64,000 bases of DNA from Streptomyces lucensis JCM 4490 (GCF_014650035.1 NZ_BMUE01000021.1:1-64000); one strand, 5' to 3'; positions 32,313 through 40,799 are shown, numbered from the stretch's first letter. The notes: generated from the letters alone by a model not told the origin. Translations and numbers: made by a program.

Positions 32313-33239
32313 TCAGCTCTTCTTCGCGGCCGACTTGGACGGAGATGCGGTGGAGGAGGGCGACTTGGACGGGGACTTCGACGGGGATTTCGACGGGGAT
32401 TTCGACGCCGGCTCCGAGGGCGACGTGCCGGACGAACCCTGCCCCGAGCCTCCGCCGTTGGCCGTCGAGACGGACGCCAGGACCTCCTTGATCGCCTTCT
32501 CGGCGGCCTTCGTGAGGTCGTCGGCGTCCGGGGTCTTCTCGCCGGCGAGACCGGCGCCGTTGTAGTCGAGGGTGACGACGACGTTCTCGACCCGGGCCAC
32601 GACCGTCTGCTGCTTGAAGAGCCCCTCCTTCTTCTTCAGGTCGTAGCGCACCGCGCTCGCCTCCGCGCCCGTGCCGGACAGCGGCACGAGCTTGACGTTC
32701 TTGGCGCCGTCCACCGACTGGGCGTCCTTGACCTGCTGGGAGTAGTACGTGTGCGCCTGCTCGTCGGCCGCGCCCCGCGAGGCGTCCGAGTCGAAGCGGA
32801 GCAGGGAGACGTTCAGCCAGCGGAACTGGGAGCCGTCGACGCCGTTGTTGTCCAGGCTGCTCCAGGCGCAGGAGGCACGCGTCGACGGATCGTCCGAACT
32901 GCCCTTCTTGGCCGACTTCGCACCCTTCGGCACCAGATCGGTCAGCGTCTTCTTCGGCACCGCCACGCACGCGTCCGGCAGCTTCTTGTACGCGGCGGGC
33001 CGCACGGTCGGGGACGCGCTGGCGGACGGCCGCGTGGAACTGCCCGCACTCTGCTGGGCGGAGCCGCCGTCGCCGGCCTTGGCCTTGGAGTCCCCCGAGT
33101 CGGAGGAGCAGGCCGCGGTGATCAGCACCGCGGGAACGGCTGCCGCGCAGACAAGAGCACGGCGAAGGCGCTTGGCTCGCTGGTCATGCTGGGCACGGAC
33201 GTCTCGCTGGGCTGCTCGCTGCATGGTTCCTTCACTCAT
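32313..33239 (-). CDS. DUF3558 lipoprotein
   Basis: A 308-residue exported lipoprotein with signal sequence LVCAAAVPAVLITAACSSD (lipobox ITAAC), a Ser/Thr/Pro tether and a DUF3558-type domain marked by LPDACVAVPKKTLTDLVP and the Cys of RASCAWSS, which probably pair in a disulfide. The C-terminus is a low-complexity tail with four SPSK repeats encoded by 12-base tandem units at about 32358-32405. Two starts are possible: ATG 33239 or ATG 33224, which follows AAGGA closely. A related lipoprotein gene lies upstream. Confidence 0.8.
   Translation of the reverse strand: MSEGTMQRAAQRDVRAQHDQRAKRLRRALVCAAAVPAVLITAACSSDSGDSKAKAGDGGSAQQSAGSSTRPSASASPTVRPAAYKKLPDACVAVPKKTLTDLVPKGAKSAKKGSSDDPSTRASCAWSSLDNNGVDGSQFRWLNVSLLRFDSDASRGAADEQAHTYYSQQVKDAQSVDGAKNVKLVPLSGTGAEASAVRYDLKKKEGLFKQQTVVARVENVVVTLDYNGAGLAGEKTPDADDLTKAAEKAIKEVLASVSTANGGGSGQGSSGTSPSEPASKSPSKSPSKSPSKSPSSTASPSKSAAKKS
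32358..32405 (-). repeat. 12-base tandem repeat coding for (SPSK)n
   Basis: Four or so 12-base units of the type GACTTCGACGGG (plus strand) encode the Ser-Pro-Ser-Lys repeats in the tail of the DUF3558 lipoprotein. The units stay in frame, so copy-number change would alter only tail length. Confidence 0.85.
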
Positions 33240-33350
33240 GACGCTCGGTGTTCGTGCGGGTTCCTGCGGGGCCACGGTACGCGGTGAGGGAGCTGTGCGG
33301 TCTCCGTTCGACCGCTTCGCGGGCGGACGCGGGCGGGGCGGGCCCGGCCG

Positions 33351-34178
33351 TCAACCGCCCAGCGCGTCGTCCAGTTGAGAGGCCAGCTCACGGGCCCTGT
33401 CCTGCATTTCCTTGCTGTCCGGGACCGTTCCGGTGGCCATCGGCTGCTCCTCGTACTGGAGCGTGACGATGACATTGGACGTGCGGAACACCACAGTCAC
33501 CGTCCGCTGCTCGGCCGTCGAACCGGAGGTGCTGAGCTGGTCGTCCAGGTACGCCTCGTCGCCGAGATCGGTCAGGGCGCGCGGCTGCAGCTCGTCCGCC
33601 GCGGCGTCGGTGGGTGAACCGGCCGGGGACGAGGGCGCGGAGCCCGACGGCGTCGGCTCGCCGCTCGCCGAGCCCGTGGGGCTCGCCGTGGCGGACGGGG
33701 CGTCCGACGCCGGGGAGCCGCTGCTCGGCGCGGGCAGGTCGGCGGCCGTCTCCTTGCCCCGGAACAGCTGTTGCGCCTGGTCGTCGTCGCTGACCGCGTT
33801 GTCGTAGGACACCACGCGCTCGAAGTCGACAGAGAGGCGGTCGGTGGCGTCGGCCGACTCCACCTTCCAGCGGCAGCCGACCTTGCGGTCGGTGTCGTAG
33901 GTCAGCGTGGCCGCGCCCTGGTAGGCCTTGTCCCGCTGGCCCGGGTCGGTGATCTGTTTGATGCCGGGCAGCAGGGAGTCGAGGGTGTCCTGGTCGACCG
34001 CGCCGCAGGGCTCGGGCAGGGTCTGGTACTTGCCGGGCTCGGCGGCGGCCGTGGCCGTGCCGGCGCCGCCCGGATTGGCGTCGTCCGTCGGCCCGGCGTC
34101 CTCGGAGCCGCTCGTGCAGCCGGCCAGCAGCGCCGCGAGGAGTGCGGCGGTGCCGGTTACGTACGCCCTGCGCTGCAC
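33351..34178 (-). CDS. DUF3558 lipoprotein (second copy)
   Basis: A 275-residue paralogue of the preceding lipoprotein, with signal peptide ending LLAGCTSG (lipobox), the paired-Cys segment LPEPCGAVDQDTLDSLLPG and VGCRWKVES, and a Ser/Pro/Ala-rich insert at about residues 155-195. The C-terminal half repeats the VTVVFRTSNVIVTLQYEEQP beta pattern seen in its neighbour. GTG 34178 has GAGAGGAGA upstream. The two genes are 111 bases apart on one strand and may form an operon; the function is unknown, but both sit outside the cell membrane. Confidence 0.8.
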   Translation of the reverse strand: MQRRAYVTGTAALLAALLAGCTSGSEDAGPTDDANPGGAGTATAAAEPGKYQTLPEPCGAVDQDTLDSLLPGIKQITDPGQRDKAYQGAATLTYDTDRKVGCRWKVESADATDRLSVDFERVVSYDNAVSDDDQAQQLFRGKETAADLPAPSSGSPASDAPSATASPTGSASGEPTPSGSAPSSPAGSPTDAAADELQPRALTDLGDEAYLDDQLSTSGSTAEQRTVTVVFRTSNVIVTLQYEEQPMATGTVPDSKEMQDRARELASQLDDALGG

Positions 34179-34367
34179 GGTCGGTCTCCTCTCGACTGTC
34201 CCCGCTGGTTATTCGCTTGCCGCGGCGGGGCGCTCCCTGGAGACAATGTGTATCGCACGCACTGCCGTGAACGCCGGTCCCTTGTCCCTTTCATGGACCT
34301 TGGCGCCGCTTTTGCGTTTTGTCGCTTTCAAGTCTTTTGTTGTCTTCGCCGGGGGAATGAGGAACGT

Positions 34368-35561
34368 ATGTCGTACGTGGAGATGCCGGGCGCGAAGGTC
34401 CCGATCCGGATGTGGACGGACCCCGCGACGGTGGAGGACGTGGCCCTGCGCCAGCTCCAGAACGTGGCCACCCTGCCCTGGATCAAGGGCCTGGCGGTGA
34501 TGCCGGACGTCCACTACGGCAAGGGCGCGACGGTCGGCTCGGTCATCGCGATGCAGGGCGCGGTGTGCCCCGCCGCGGTGGGCGTGGACATCGGCTGCGG
34601 CATGTCGGCGGTACGGACGTCCCTGACGGCGAACGACCTCCCCGGGGACCTGTCCCGACTGCGCTCGAAGATCGAGCAGGCGATTCCGGTGGGGCGGGGG
34701 ATGCACGAGGATCCCGTCGAGCCCGGAGGGTTCCACGGGCTGGCGACGGCCGGGTGGGACGACTTCTGGGGGCGGTTCGACGGGGTCGCGGAAGCGGTCA
34801 AGTTCCGTCAGGACCGGGCCACTAAGCAGATGGGAACGCTCGGAAGCGGAAACCACTTCGTCGAGGTGTGCACCGACACGGACGGGTCCGTCTGGCTCAT
34901 GCTCCACTCCGGCTCCCGCAACATCGGCAAGGAGCTCGCCGACCACCACATCGGCGTGGCCCAGGGCCTCCCGCACAACCAGGGCCTGGTCGACCGCGAC
35001 CTCGCGGTGTTCGTCTCGGACACCCCGCAGATGGCGGCCTACCGCAACGACCTGTTCTGGGCGCAGGAGTACGCGAAGTACAACCGCACGCTGATGATGG
35101 CGCTCCTGAAGGACGTGGTCCGCAAGGAGTTCAGGAAGGCGAAGCCGGTCTTCGAGCCGGAGATCTCGTGCCACCACAACTACGTCGCCGAAGAGCGGTA
35201 CGAGGGCATGGACCTGCTCGTGACCCGCAAGGGCGCGATCCGGGCCGGCTCCGGCGACTACGGCATCATCCCGGGCTCGATGGGCACCGGTTCGTACATC
35301 GTGAAGGGCCTCGGGAACGAGAAGTCCTTCAACTCCGCCTCGCACGGCGCCGGTCGCCGCATGAGCCGCAACGCGGCCAAGCGGCGCTTCTCGACCAAGG
35401 ACCTGGAGGACCAGACCCGTGGCGTGGAGTGCCGCAAGGACTCCGGCGTCGTGGACGAGATCCCGGGTGCCTACAAGTCCATCGACCAGGTCATCGACCA
35501 GCAGCGGGACCTGGTGCAGGTGGTGGCGAAGCTGAAGCAGGTCGTCTGCGTGAAGGGCTGA
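34368..35561 (+). CDS. rtcB: RtcB-family RNA ligase
   Basis: A 397-residue GTP/Mn-dependent ligase that joins 2',3'-cyclic phosphate or 3'-phosphate RNA ends to 5'-OH ends, for RNA repair. All signature motifs are present: HYGKGATVGSVIA, VDIGCGM (Asp74 and Cys77, metal), GSGNHF near residue 160, LHSGSRNIG near 180, SCHHNY, PGSMGTGSYIV, and SHGAGRRMSR with His326 as the guanylylated residue. ATG 34368 follows GAGGAA. There is no adjacent RtcA or RtcR. The 5' leader (34290-34350) is unusually T-rich. Confidence 0.93.
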   Translation: MSYVEMPGAKVPIRMWTDPATVEDVALRQLQNVATLPWIKGLAVMPDVHYGKGATVGSVIAMQGAVCPAAVGVDIGCGMSAVRTSLTANDLPGDLSRLRSKIEQAIPVGRGMHEDPVEPGGFHGLATAGWDDFWGRFDGVAEAVKFRQDRATKQMGTLGSGNHFVEVCTDTDGSVWLMLHSGSRNIGKELADHHIGVAQGLPHNQGLVDRDLAVFVSDTPQMAAYRNDLFWAQEYAKYNRTLMMALLKDVVRKEFRKAKPVFEPEISCHHNYVAEERYEGMDLLVTRKGAIRAGSGDYGIIPGSMGTGSYIVKGLGNEKSFNSASHGAGRRMSRNAAKRRFSTKDLEDQTRGVECRKDSGVVDEIPGAYKSIDQVIDQQRDLVQVVAKLKQVVCVKG

Positions 35562-35566
35562 CGTCA

Positions 35567-35600
35567 GCGGTACGGCACGTCACTTCGCGTGCCGTACCGC
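35567..35600. terminator. Bidirectional hairpin after rtcB, overlapping a small gene
   Basis: A perfect 13-base stem (GCGGTACGGCACG) with an 8-base loop. The right arm is part of the last codons of the convergent 48-residue gene, so the same DNA both codes and terminates. Confidence 0.75.
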
Positions 35601-35726
35601 GTAGATCATGACGAAGGCCACGAAGTGGATGCCGAAGAGGAAGTAGGCGAGGAAGTACCAGACCTGGCGTTCGTTCTTCGTCTCCTCGGCCAGGCGGCGC
35701 TTCTCCAGGGAGTCCTCGTCGGACAT
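35580..35726 (-). CDS. Small single-pass membrane protein (48 residues)
   Basis: A short gene: MSDEDSLEKRRLAEETKNER then QVWYFLAYFLFGIHFVAFVM and IYAVRHAK. A charged N-terminal 20 residues precedes one aromatic-rich membrane helix and a short basic tail. Its ATG overlaps the stop of the upstream SDR gene by one base (TGATG), indicating translational coupling. Homologous tiny proteins of Streptomyces carry a similar charged-helix-basic layout; the function is unknown. The stop lies inside the rtcB hairpin. Confidence 0.7.
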   Translation of the reverse strand: MSDEDSLEKRRLAEETKNERQVWYFLAYFLFGIHFVAFVMIYAVRHAK

Positions 35727-36502
35727 CACTGCTCCCGGTGGACCTTGGTGTTGGACGCCTGGGCGCGCGGGCGGACGACCAGGAGGTCGATGTTGACGTG
35801 GCTGGGGCGGGTGACCGCCCAGGTGATCGTGTCGGCCACGTCGTCGGCGGTGAGGGGCTCGGCGACGCCCGCGTAGACCTTCGCGGCCCTCTCCTCGTCG
35901 CCGCCGAAGCGGGTGAGGGCGAACTCCTCGGTCCTGACCATGCCGGGCGCGACCTCGACGACGCGGACCGGGGTGCCGACGATCTCCAGCCGGAGCGTCT
36001 CGGCGAGGACGTGCGCGCCGTGCTTGGCGGCCACGTACCCCGCGCCGCCCTCGTAGGTGGCGTGACCGGCGGTGGAGGACACCACGACCACCACGCCGTC
36101 GCCGCTCGCGACCAGCTTGGGCAGCAGGGCCTGGGTGAGGTTCAGGGTGCCGATGACGTTCGTCTCGTACATCGTGCGCCAGTCGGCGGGGTCGCCGGTG
36201 GCCACCGGGTCCGCGCCGAGGGCGCCGCCCGCGTTGTTGACCAGGACACCGACCGTCTGGAAGGCGGTCGCGAACTCGTCCACGGCGTCGCGGTCCGTCA
36301 CGTCGAGCTGGTACGCCACCGCCGAGTGGCCCGCCTTGGTCAGCTCCTCGGCCAGGGCCTCGATGCGGTCCTTGCGGCGGGCGGTGAGCACCACCCGGTA
36401 GTCGGCCTCGGCGAGCTGCCGGGCCGTGGCGGCGCCGATTCCGCTGCTCGCACCGGTGACGACGGCGATGCGGGAGGCGGCGGACGGGGCGGCGGTGGCC
36501 AT
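35726..36502 (-). CDS. Short-chain dehydrogenase/reductase (YdfG type)
   Basis: A 258-residue classical SDR. The cofactor motif is TGASSGIG (residues 16-23), followed by TARRKDR which favours NADPH, NNAGG, the catalytic SSTAG Ser and YVAAK (Tyr-x3-Lys), and the PGMVRTEEF segment. It resembles serine/3-hydroxy acid dehydrogenases of the YdfG group. ATG 36502 has TGGAG seven bases before it. It is coupled to the 48-residue membrane protein gene downstream. Confidence 0.88.
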   Translation of the reverse strand: MATAAPSAASRIAVVTGASSGIGAATARQLAEADYRVVLTARRKDRIEALAEELTKAGHSAVAYQLDVTDRDAVDEFATAFQTVGVLVNNAGGALGADPVATGDPADWRTMYETNVIGTLNLTQALLPKLVASGDGVVVVVSSTAGHATYEGGAGYVAAKHGAHVLAETLRLEIVGTPVRVVEVAPGMVRTEEFALTRFGGDEERAAKVYAGVAEPLTADDVADTITWAVTRPSHVNIDLLVVRPRAQASNTKVHREQ

Positions 36503-36596
36503 GGGCTGCTCCAGGAGTCGGTCGGGCTCGGCTCCGTTCAGCCTAAGGCTTCTGTTGTGGATCTTGCCGGGGTCCGAGGCCCTTCGGCCGAGGGAG

Positions 36597-36610
36597 GGCC
36601 GGATCCGGCC
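36597..36610. terminator. Perfect palindrome GGCCGGATCCGGCC
   Basis: A 14-base palindrome adjoining the YnfA stop codon; a weak hairpin that may end the YnfA transcript. Confidence 0.35.
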
Positions 36611-36949
36611 TCATGCGCCGTTCCGGGGCGCCCACATGATCACGGCCATCCCGGCGAGGCAGATCAGCGCTCCGGTGATGTCCCAGCGGTCGGGACGGTA
36701 GCCGTCGGCGACCACGCCCCACAGGATCGAGCCGGCCACGAAGATCCCTCCGTAGGCGGCGAGGATGCGGCCGAAGTGGGCGTCCGGCTGGAAGGTGGCG
36801 ACGAAGCCGTAGGCGCCGAGGGCGAGGACGCCCCCGGTGATCCACAGCCAGCCGCGGTGCTCGCGCACGCCCTGCCAGACCAGCCAGGCGCCGCCGATCT
36901 CGAACAGCGCGGCGACGGCGAACAGGGCGGCGGAGCGGAGGATCGGCAT
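36611..36949 (-). CDS. YnfA/UPF0060 family membrane protein
   Basis: A 112-residue protein with four membrane helices and the YnfA hallmarks AALFEIGGAWLVWQG (a membrane-embedded Glu), LALGAYGFVATFQPDAHFGR and AAYGGIFVAGSILWG. YnfA proteins resemble small multidrug resistance exporters and are thought to act as dimers. Length matches the family. It has no clear Shine-Dalgarno; it lies 108 bases after the SDR gene start on the same strand, transcribed separately. Confidence 0.88.
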   Translation of the reverse strand: MPILRSAALFAVAALFEIGGAWLVWQGVREHRGWLWITGGVLALGAYGFVATFQPDAHFGRILAAYGGIFVAGSILWGVVADGYRPDRWDITGALICLAGMAVIMWAPRNGA

Positions 36950-37059
36950 GGGCGCAGCTTCGCACGCGGCATCCGTGTCACCTGTTGGAGGGCGCCTCGG
37001 TGCGCGGCTCGCGTGGCATACATCCCTACGGCAGGCGGGAGCGACGGGCGAGGAGTGAT

Positions 37060-37530
37060 GTGGCCGTGCGGATGCGGACGTGGGTGCTGGCCGGGGTGTG
37101 CGCCGGTGCCGTGATGACGCCGGGGAACGCGGTGGCCGCCGGTGTGCCGGAGGCCGACCTGGCCTTCCACGGCACCGCGGTCCTGACCGGGGACCAGGTG
37201 GAGGTGTGGCTGACCCCGCACAACGGCGGCCCCGCCGCCGTCTCGGACGCCACGGTGCGGCTGCGCTGGTCGGCGGAGCTGGCGGACGGACAGCAGCTGC
37301 CCGCCCGGTGCGCCCGGGAGGACGAGCGGACGGTGGTGTGCGGCACCGGGGCGCTGGCCGCGGACACCTCGGGCGAGCAGTTGCGGATCCCGGTACGGCT
37401 GCGGGAGCAGCCGGAGGAGGTGACGCTGGAGGTGGACACCGCGTGGATCGGCGGCGTGGTGGACCAGGACCGGTCGAACGACCGGATGAAGGTGCTCGTC
37501 CTGGCGACCGGGGACGCGTACGCCTTCTGA
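37060..37530 (+). CDS. Secreted protein with a single beta-sandwich domain
   Basis: A 156-residue exported protein. The signal peptide is MRTWVLAGVCAGAVMTPGNA, cleaved near AVAAGVPEA, followed by about 120 residues of beta-rich sequence (DLAFHGTAVLTGDQVEVWLT, then RCAREDERTVVCGTG with a likely disulfide) resembling a DUF11/CARDB-type sandwich. GTG 37060 is preferred because GAGGAG lies four bases before it; ATG 37072 is an alternative. No partner is evident. It is convergent with the HxlR gene. Confidence 0.65.
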   Translation: MAVRMRTWVLAGVCAGAVMTPGNAVAAGVPEADLAFHGTAVLTGDQVEVWLTPHNGGPAAVSDATVRLRWSAELADGQQLPARCAREDERTVVCGTGALAADTSGEQLRIPVRLREQPEEVTLEVDTAWIGGVVDQDRSNDRMKVLVLATGDAYAF

Positions 37531-37573
37531 CGCCCCCCCATTCCTTCCCTGACCTGGTGGATGAGCCGTCGGG

Positions 37574-37978
37574 TCAGGCGGCGCCCTCCTCGTCGTAGCG
37601 TTCGCGGGCGGCGCGTACCTCCTCGAAGTGGGTCTCGGCCCAGTCCTTCACCGCGGTCAGCAGGGCGGCGAGGCTCGCGCCGAGCGGGGTGAGCTCGTAG
37701 TCGACGCGGACCGGGACGGACGGCGTGACCGTGCGGCTGACGAGGCCGTCCCGTTCCAGGGCGCGCAGTGTCTGGGTGAGCATCTTGGGGCTGACGCCGG
37801 CGATCCTGCGGCCGAGGTCGCTGTAGCGCATGGGGCCGGTGGACAGGGCGGCGACGACGAGGCTGACCCACTTGTCGCTGAGCCGGCCGAGCAGCTGGTT
37901 GGTGGGGCACTCGCGCAGGAAGGCGTCGTAGTCGGCGCGGGCCTGCTCGCGTCGCTGGGCGGCGGTCGTGGTCGCCAT
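37574..37978 (-). CDS. HxlR-type transcriptional regulator
   Basis: A 134-residue winged-helix regulator. The hallmark is CPTNQLLGRLSDKWVSLVVA, including the N-terminal Cys common in redox or electrophile sensing, then MRYSDLGRRIAGVSPKMLTQ as recognition helix and PSVPVRVDYELTPLG as the wing. ATG 37978 is preceded by GAGGAGAG. It is divergent from a quinone oxidoreductase gene; the inverted repeat at 38019-38037 between them is a typical HxlR site. Together they look like a self-contained sensor-enzyme pair for reactive electrophiles. Confidence 0.88.
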   Translation of the reverse strand: MATTTAAQRREQARADYDAFLRECPTNQLLGRLSDKWVSLVVAALSTGPMRYSDLGRRIAGVSPKMLTQTLRALERDGLVSRTVTPSVPVRVDYELTPLGASLAALLTAVKDWAETHFEEVRAARERYDEEGAA

Positions 37979-38018
37979 GGGCTCTCTCCTCGGGGTCGCC
38001 AACGCACTCTCGGGTAAC

Positions 38019-38037
38019 TACTTACCTTTGGATAGTA
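38019..38037. promoter_or_regulatory. HxlR-type operator
   Basis: TACTTACC-TTT-GGATAGTA: the arms match at 6 of 8 positions. It lies between the divergent HxlR and oxidoreductase starts, where the HxlR dimer could regulate both. Confidence 0.6.
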
Positions 38038-38114
38038 CCTCTCCTACGGTTGGTGCTGCGGCCGGGAAAGCGGCCGCTGGTCCGACAAGTGCCTTGACGG
38101 CGAGGAGAGTTGAC

Positions 38115-39005
38115 ATGCGTGCTGCTGTGGTGAGGGAGTTCGGCGGTCCGGAGGCCGTGGAGATCGCCGAGGTGGCGGTGCCGGAACCGGGGGCCGGGCA
38201 GGTGCGGATCAAGGTGGCCGCCGGTGCGCTGAACCCGGTGGACCTGGCGGTGCGGTCCGGTCTCTTCGGCGGGGCTGGGAAGACGCTCGGGCTCGGCTGG
38301 GACGTCGCCGGGACGGTGGACGCGGTGGGGGTGGCCGCCGCCTGGCAGGTGGGCGACGAGGTGGTCGCGCTGGCGGACGGGGTGACCGATCCGCTGGGGT
38401 CGCACGCCGAGTACGTGCTCGTGGCGGCGGACGCGGTGGCCAAGGCGCCGGCCACCGTGGACGCGGTGCACGCGGGCACCCTGCCGCTGAACGGGCTGAC
38501 CGCGCTGCAGGCCCTGGACCTGCTGGACCTCCCGCGGGGCGGCTCGCTGCTGGTGACCGGCGCCGCGGGCGCGGTCGGCGGGTTCGCCGCGCAGCTGGCC
38601 GCGCACCGGGGGATCGAGGTGACCGGGGTCGCCCGCGAGGCCGACGCGGAGCTGGTGCGGTCGCTGGGGGCCGCGCCCGTCACGGCCGGGGAGGTGGCGC
38701 CGGGCAGTGTGGACGCGGTGCTGGACGCGGCGGTGCTCGGCGGGCCGGCCCTCGCGTGGGTGCGGGACGGGGGAGCGTTCGCCGCGGTCCGCGGCGGTGC
38801 GCTGCCCGCGGCGGAGCGCGGGGTGCGGACGGAGAACGTCTGGGTGCGGCCCTCGGGGCCGCAGCTCGCGGAGCTGGCCCGGCTGGTGGACGAGGGTGTG
38901 CTGACCTTGCGGGTGGCGGAGACGTACGCCCTGGAGGAGGCCGCGAAGGCGCACGCCAGGCTGTCCGGGGGAGGGGTGCGGGGGCGGCTGGTGCTGGTGC
39001 CCTGA
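38115..39005 (+). CDS. NADP-dependent quinone oxidoreductase (MDR family, zinc-free)
   Basis: A 296-residue medium-chain reductase without catalytic or structural zinc ligands. Features are MRAAVVREFGGPEAVEIAEV, the substrate cleft GWDVAGTVDAVG, and the cofactor motif VTGAAGAVGGFAAQLA. It would reduce quinones or alpha,beta-unsaturated carbonyls using NADPH. ATG 38115 has GAGGAGAG in front. It is divergent from HxlR, its probable regulator. Confidence 0.88.
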   Translation: MRAAVVREFGGPEAVEIAEVAVPEPGAGQVRIKVAAGALNPVDLAVRSGLFGGAGKTLGLGWDVAGTVDAVGVAAAWQVGDEVVALADGVTDPLGSHAEYVLVAADAVAKAPATVDAVHAGTLPLNGLTALQALDLLDLPRGGSLLVTGAAGAVGGFAAQLAAHRGIEVTGVAREADAELVRSLGAAPVTAGEVAPGSVDAVLDAAVLGGPALAWVRDGGAFAAVRGGALPAAERGVRTENVWVRPSGPQLAELARLVDEGVLTLRVAETYALEEAAKAHARLSGGGVRGRLVLVP

Positions 39006-39067
39006 CCGGGGTCCGGGGTGGCGGGCGCGGGTGCGGAATACTCCCGGGCGGCGGACCGTTCCGCAGC

Positions 39068-39085
39068 TATAGTTGAACGGTCAAC
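39068..39085 (+). promoter_or_regulatory. Promoter with overlapping GTTGA-N4-TCAAC operator
   Basis: TATAGT (39068-39073) can serve as the -10 element. The inverted repeat at 39072-39085 overlaps it, a common MarR-type arrangement for flavin oxidoreductase genes. No MarR gene is adjacent. Confidence 0.55.
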
Positions 39086-39105
39086 AACCTGGAGGGTGAG
39101 CGACC

Positions 39106-40197
39106 ATGCAGTTCGGGATCTTCACGGTCGGCGACGTCACGCCGGACCCCACCACGGGGCGTACCCCGACCGAGCGCGAGCGGATCAAGGCCATGGTCGC
39201 CATCGCGCTGAAGGCCGAGGAGGTCGGGCTGGACGTCTTCGCGACCGGTGAGCACCACAACCCGCCGTTCGTGCCGTCCTCCCCGACCACCATGCTCGGC
39301 TACATAGCGGCGCGGACGGAGCGGCTGATCCTCTCCACCTCCACCACCCTGATCACCACCAACGACCCGGTGAAGATCGCGGAGGACTTCGCGATGCTCC
39401 AGCACCTGGCCGACGGGCGCGTGGACCTGATGATGGGCCGCGGCAACACCGGCCCGGTGTACCCGTGGTTCGGCCAGGACATCCGCAAGGGCATCGACCT
39501 CGCCATCGAGAACTACGCCCTGCTCCGCCGGCTGTGGCGCGAGGACGTCGTGAACTGGCAGGGGAAGTTCCGCTCCCCGCTGCAGGGGTTCACCTCCACG
39601 CCCCGCCCGCTGGACGGAGTGCCGCCGTTCGTCTGGCACGGCTCCATCCGCTCGCCGGAGATCGCCGAGCAGGCCGCCTACTACGGCGACGGCTTCTTCC
39701 ACAACAACATCTTCTGGCCCGCCGACCACACCAAGCGCATGGTCGAGCTGTACCGGACCCGGTACGCGCACTACGGGCACGGCACCCCGGAGCAGGCGAT
39801 CGTCGGCCTGGGCGGCCAGGTGTTCATGCGCCGCAACTCGCAGGACGCGGTGCGCGAGTTCCGGCCGTACTTCGACAACGCGCCGGTCTACGGGCACGGC
39901 CCCTCGCTGGAGGACTTCACCGAGCAGACCCCGCTGACCGTCGGCTCCCCGCAGCAGGTGATCGAGCGGACCCTGTCCTTCCGCGAGTACACGGGCGACT
40001 ACCAGCGCCAGCTGTTCCTGATGGACCACGCGGGGCTGCCGCTGAAGACCGTGCTGGAGCAGCTCGACCTGCTCGGCGAGGAGGTCGTACCGGTACTGCG
40101 CAAGGAGTTCGCCGCCGGCCGCCCGGCGGACGTGCCGCAGGCGCCCACCCACGGATCCCTGCTCGCCGCCGCTTCGGAAGGGGTGACCGCCGCATGA
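39106..40197 (+). CDS. LLM-class FMN-dependent monooxygenase (CE1758 type)
   Basis: A 363-residue luciferase-like TIM-barrel oxygenase. Typical features are MQFGIFTVGDVTPD, FATGEHHNPPFVPSSPTTML, MMGRGNTGPVYPWFGQ and a C-terminal TVGSPQQVIERTLSFRE flavin-binding segment. It oxidises an unknown substrate with reduced FMN and oxygen. GGAGGGTGAG precedes the ATG. The next gene overlaps by 4 bases (ATGA) and encodes the FMN reductase that would supply FMNH2, so the two form a two-component monooxygenase. Confidence 0.9.
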   Translation: MQFGIFTVGDVTPDPTTGRTPTERERIKAMVAIALKAEEVGLDVFATGEHHNPPFVPSSPTTMLGYIAARTERLILSTSTTLITTNDPVKIAEDFAMLQHLADGRVDLMMGRGNTGPVYPWFGQDIRKGIDLAIENYALLRRLWREDVVNWQGKFRSPLQGFTSTPRPLDGVPPFVWHGSIRSPEIAEQAAYYGDGFFHNNIFWPADHTKRMVELYRTRYAHYGHGTPEQAIVGLGGQVFMRRNSQDAVREFRPYFDNAPVYGHGPSLEDFTEQTPLTVGSPQQVIERTLSFREYTGDYQRQLFLMDHAGLPLKTVLEQLDLLGEEVVPVLRKEFAAGRPADVPQAPTHGSLLAAASEGVTAA

Positions 40198-40793
40198 AGC
40201 TCGTCGTCGTCTCGGCGGGGCTGAGCGTCCCGTCCTCCACCCGGCTGCTGGCCGACCGGCTGGCCGCCGCGGTGGACCGGCTCGCGCCGGTGGACGTCCA
40301 GGTGGTGGAGCTGCGCTACCTCGCCGTCGAGATCGCGCACCACCTCACCAACGGCTTCCCGGGCAGGGCGCTGGCCGCCGCGCAGGACGCGGTGGCCGGG
40401 GCCGACGGACTGGCCGTCGTCACTCCGGTGTTCAGCGCGTCGTACAGCGGGCTGTTCAAGTCGTTCTTCGACGTGCTGGACAAGGACGCGCTGGCCGGCA
40501 AGCCGGTGCTGATCGGCGCGACCGGCGGTACGGCCCGGCACTCGCTGGTGCTGGACCACGCGCTGCGCCCGCTCTTCGCGTACCTGCGGGCCGTGGTCGT
40601 GCCGACCGGGGTCTACGCCGCGTCGGAGGACTGGGGCGCGCAGGGCCTGGCCGACCGCGTCGAGCGGGCGGCCGGGGAGCTGGCCACGCTGATGACGGGA
40701 CGGCCGGCCGCCGGGCCGGCCGAGCCCGAGGAGGCCGACGACGCCCTGACGGTGGTGCCGTTCGAGCAGCGACTGGCGGAACTGGGAGCGTGA
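40194..40793 (+). CDS. NAD(P)H-dependent FMN reductase (CE1759 type)
   Basis: A 199-residue flavodoxin-fold reductase. The FMN phosphate loop is SAGLSVPSSTRLLAD near the N-terminus and the isoalloxazine-binding loop is TPVFSASYSGLFKSFFDVLD, followed by IGATGGTARHSLVLDHALRP. It reduces FMN for the LLM monooxygenase encoded immediately upstream, with which it overlaps by 4 bases. The tail is acidic and disordered. Confidence 0.9.
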   Translation: MKLVVVSAGLSVPSSTRLLADRLAAAVDRLAPVDVQVVELRYLAVEIAHHLTNGFPGRALAAAQDAVAGADGLAVVTPVFSASYSGLFKSFFDVLDKDALAGKPVLIGATGGTARHSLVLDHALRPLFAYLRAVVVPTGVYAASEDWGAQGLADRVERAAGELATLMTGRPAAGPAEPEEADDALTVVPFEQRLAELGA

Positions 40794-40799
40794 CCGCAC

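Noticed and set aside
33240..33275. Longer N-terminus of the first DUF3558 lipoprotein (to 33275)
   Set aside because: The added residues precede a complete signal peptide and no ribosome-binding site supports them.
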